Positions 23,585 to 23,618 of a stretch of DNA of 23,618 nt are shown piece after piece; the stretch's first letter is position 1; every line of letters begins with the position of its first letter. A program made the position numbers and the translations under genes. The DNA is taken from positions 1 to 23,618 of the forward strand of contig DATKKX010000340.1 of the NCBI GenBank assembly GCA_035542775.1, given 5' to 3'. The notes beneath the pieces were generated by a model, which worked only from the letters and a program-made list of their open reading frames with translations, was not told the origin of the DNA and searched no databases. This DNA is from DATKKX01 sp035542775 (GTDB taxonomy: Bacteria; Planctomycetota; Phycisphaerae; UBA1845; UTPLA1).

Positions 23585-23618
23585 CTTGACCTGTGGTGCA
23601 CGCGGCCCGCAGGTCAAG
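23585..23618. terminator. Inverted repeat at window end
   Basis: CTTGACCTG (23585-23593) and CAGGTCAAG (23610-23618) form a perfect 9-bp stem with a 16-base loop, 26 bases after the last stop codon. The window ends with it, so a U-run cannot be checked; it may be a terminator or a dispersed repeat. Confidence 0.4.

Overview
The window is GC-rich bacterial chromosome, most probably from a planctomycete (Planctomycetota, perhaps a Phycisphaerae-like lineage). The evidence is family-level. There is a membrane protein with an N-terminal zinc ribbon of the CxxCxYDLRGL...CPEC type. There is a pseudopilin-like protein with an FTLIELLVVIAI leader and a late HG...VDG motif. A cytosolic eukaryotic-type kinase is present, and short GC-rich palindromic repeats of a kind common in these genomes lie between genes. 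No rRNA, tRNA, CRISPR array, phage integrase or transposase was seen.

Layout. (1) 1-2916, minus: an AcrB-type RND efflux permease cut by the left edge. (2) 3420-4907, plus: a Ycf46-type AAA+ ATPase, convergent with a soluble Ser/Thr kinase (4933-5760, minus). (3) 5761-7397: a long gene-poor stretch rich in signals. It holds a sigma-54-like promoter ahead of a possible 55-residue basic peptide, three 10-bp-phased CTTGAAA repeats, and on the opposite strand a near-consensus sigma-70 promoter. The latter's leader contains four alternately complementary hexamers arranged like a transcription attenuator in front of a strong ribosome site. (4) 7398-8666, plus: a lipoprotein with two DTG aspartyl-protease motifs and a C-terminal PDZ-like domain. 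(5) 8824-18912, minus: a zinc-ribbon membrane protein, then an acyl-CoA island. In transcription order the island is two acyl-CoA dehydrogenases, thiolase, 3-hydroxyacyl-CoA dehydrogenase, an overlapping PIN toxin/antitoxin pair, a small secreted protein, enoyl-CoA hydratase and an acyl-CoA mutase large subunit. (6) 19303-22381, minus: pseudopilin, zinc-ribbon anchor protein, psd and pssA as a tight operon for phosphatidylethanolamine synthesis. (7) 22590-23559, plus: a coiled-coil lipoprotein and a small protein of unknown function.

How it fits together. The island encodes a complete short-chain beta-oxidation spiral (acyl-CoA to enoyl-CoA to 3-hydroxyacyl-CoA to 3-ketoacyl-CoA to acetyl-CoA). 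A B12-type carbon-skeleton mutase could feed branched or methylmalonyl substrates in or out. A good promoter (TTGACG, 16 bp, TATAAT) lies upstream of the first dehydrogenase. The mutase lacks its B12-binding domain here, so a partner subunit must be encoded elsewhere. The mutase also has His where the methylmalonyl-CoA mutase active-site Tyr is expected. I could run no searches. Family calls rest on motifs read by eye, and promoters and RNA structures are sequence predictions.
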